Positions 13,440 to 13,963 of a stretch of 13,963 nucleotides of DNA are shown here, in pieces. Numbering within the stretch: the stretch's first letter is position 1; every line of letters starts with the position of its first letter. The stretch is taken from positions 1-13,963 of the forward strand of contig JAPEKQ010000024.1 in NCBI GenBank assembly GCA_029990205.1. Direction: 5' to 3'. This stretch comes from a bacterium (lineage in GTDB: Bacteria > Joyebacterota > Joyebacteria > Joyebacterales > Joyebacteraceae). A program made the position numbers and the translations under genes. The notes under the pieces were generated by a model. The model was not told where the DNA came from, did no database searches, and saw nothing but the letters and a program-made list of their open reading frames with translations.

Positions 13440-13913
13440 GTGCTCGTGACCCTGACCGTCAATGGAAGTCTGAGGAGTGCCGAGGTCGACTCGGCAGCGT
13501 CGCTCCTCACGCTTCTCCGCACCGGTCTCGGGCTGACCGGGACAAAGCAGGGGTGCGGCAACGGTGAGTGCGGCGCGTGCACGGTGCTTCTCGATGGTGA
13601 GCCCGTGAACTCGTGTCTGGTCTTCGCGGCGCAGTGCGAAGGACGCGAGGTGCTCACGATCGAGGGGCTTTCCGAGTCCGGAGAGCTCGACAGTATCCAG
13701 CGCGCGTTCGCTGACGCGGGAGCCGTCCAGTGCGGGTTCTGCACGCCGGGCATGATCATGTCCGGGAAGGCGCTGCTGATGAGGAACCCGCGGCCGACGC
13801 GCGAGGAGATCGCGGAGGCGATCTCCGGGAATCTCTGCCGCTGCACCGGATACGTCAAGATCATCGACGCGCTCGAGGTTGTGGCGAAGCAGGGACCGGT
13901 CGAGGGAAGCTGA
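13440..13913 (+). CDS. 2Fe-2S subunit of a xanthine dehydrogenase-family molybdenum hydroxylase
   Basis: 157 residues, the normal length of separate small subunits (XdhC, CoxS and relatives). The N-terminal plant-ferredoxin-type cluster site is GCGNGECGAC plus a later cysteine (Cys39, Cys44, Cys47, Cys59). The C-terminal helical cluster site is QCGFCTPG and LCRCTGY (Cys98, Cys101, Cys133, Cys135). All eight ligands are present, so both clusters should form. The protein passes electrons from the molybdopterin subunit to the FAD subunit; those two are not in the window and probably lie beyond the right edge. Sequence alone cannot separate xanthine, aldehyde, nicotinate or CO dehydrogenase versions; ssnA and hydA nearby favour xanthine or another purine. 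It starts 17 bases after the PLP enzyme gene. Confidence 0.92.
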   Translation: MLVTLTVNGSLRSAEVDSAASLLTLLRTGLGLTGTKQGCGNGECGACTVLLDGEPVNSCLVFAAQCEGREVLTIEGLSESGELDSIQRAFADAGAVQCGFCTPGMIMSGKALLMRNPRPTREEIAEAISGNLCRCTGYVKIIDALEVVAKQGPVEGS

Positions 13914-13921
13914 TTCGATAT

Positions 13922-13941
13922 CGCCGCGGAGTCTCGCGGCG
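13922..13941 (+). terminator. Hairpin after the 2Fe-2S subunit gene
   Basis: CGCCGCG (13922-13928), loop GAGTCT, CGCGGCG (13935-13941): a perfect 7-bp GC stem eight bases after the stop. No T-run follows before the window ends, so it may be an attenuator or 3'-end structure rather than a full terminator. Confidence 0.35.
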
Positions 13942-13942
13942 C

Positions 13943-13963
13943 GGAACACCGGAACACCGGAAC
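13943..13963. repeat. 8-bp tandem repeat at the window edge
   Basis: GGAACACC occurs twice in a row and a third copy begins (GGAAC) when the window ends. The full copy number is unknown. It directly follows the hairpin at 13922-13941, with no gene visible. Confidence 0.6.

Noticed and set aside
1-13963. CRISPR arrays, tRNA or rRNA genes, insertion sequences, integrases.
   Set aside because: No regularly spaced repeats, tRNA-like cloverleaf, transposase-like protein or terminal repeat pair was seen by eye; a covariance-model search was not possible here.

Overview
The window is GC-rich bacterial DNA with nine complete genes, plus what is probably the last few codons of a tenth at the left edge. 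Five of the six large secreted proteins are cohesin-like or beta-propeller proteins with clear signal peptides. Four of them end in a FlgD-like, type IX-like sorting domain (PNPF...YD..GR.v..L...W.G.d..G..v..GvYF motif). That style of surface protein is typical of uncultured FCB-group or neighbouring candidate phyla (Eisenbacteria, Krumholzibacteria, Latescibacteria and similar). This placement is an inference from protein style and base composition, not from a marker gene.

Left block (1-5413, + strand): four consecutive genes for secreted cohesin-domain proteins. Three end in the FlgD-like sorting domain. The fourth has two cohesins and a short WGMIKSLYR tail instead. The second gene is a large multidomain protein (cohesin, fibronectin III/Ig-like modules, a divergent dockerin, a second cohesin, sorting domain). 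The four are visibly related, and the spacers between them carry short perfect hairpins. This looks like an expanded paralogous surface-protein operon.

Middle (5414-8024, + strand): a 255-bp spacer with a promoter whose -10 box sits directly before the ATG of an alpha/beta hydrolase (probably a leaderless mRNA), then a dihydropyrimidinase/hydantoinase (hydA-type). The 3' end of the hydantoinase gene contains a striking 16-bp inverted repeat.

Minus-strand pair (10482-8030): a YncE-like beta-propeller protein with a sorting domain, followed by a PKD-domain lipoprotein with propeller-like repeats. The lipoprotein gene ends only 5 bp from the convergent end of hydA.

Right block (10799-13913, + strand): ssnA (amidohydrolase), a zinc-ribbon threonine-synthase-like PLP enzyme, and the 2Fe-2S subunit of a xanthine-dehydrogenase-family molybdenum hydroxylase. 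They are packed 2 and 17 bp apart behind a good sigma70-type promoter. hydA, ssnA and a molybdenum hydroxylase are hallmark members of the anaerobic purine/urate degradation cluster known from E. coli and gut anaerobes. Here that cluster is split by the divergent propeller genes, and the PLP enzyme occupies the place where other clusters carry the unrelated-looking but same-fold diaminopropionate ammonia-lyase (YgeX). The joint reading (catabolism of a purine or related N-heterocycle, with the rest of the hydroxylase beyond the right edge) is an inference from neighbourhood.
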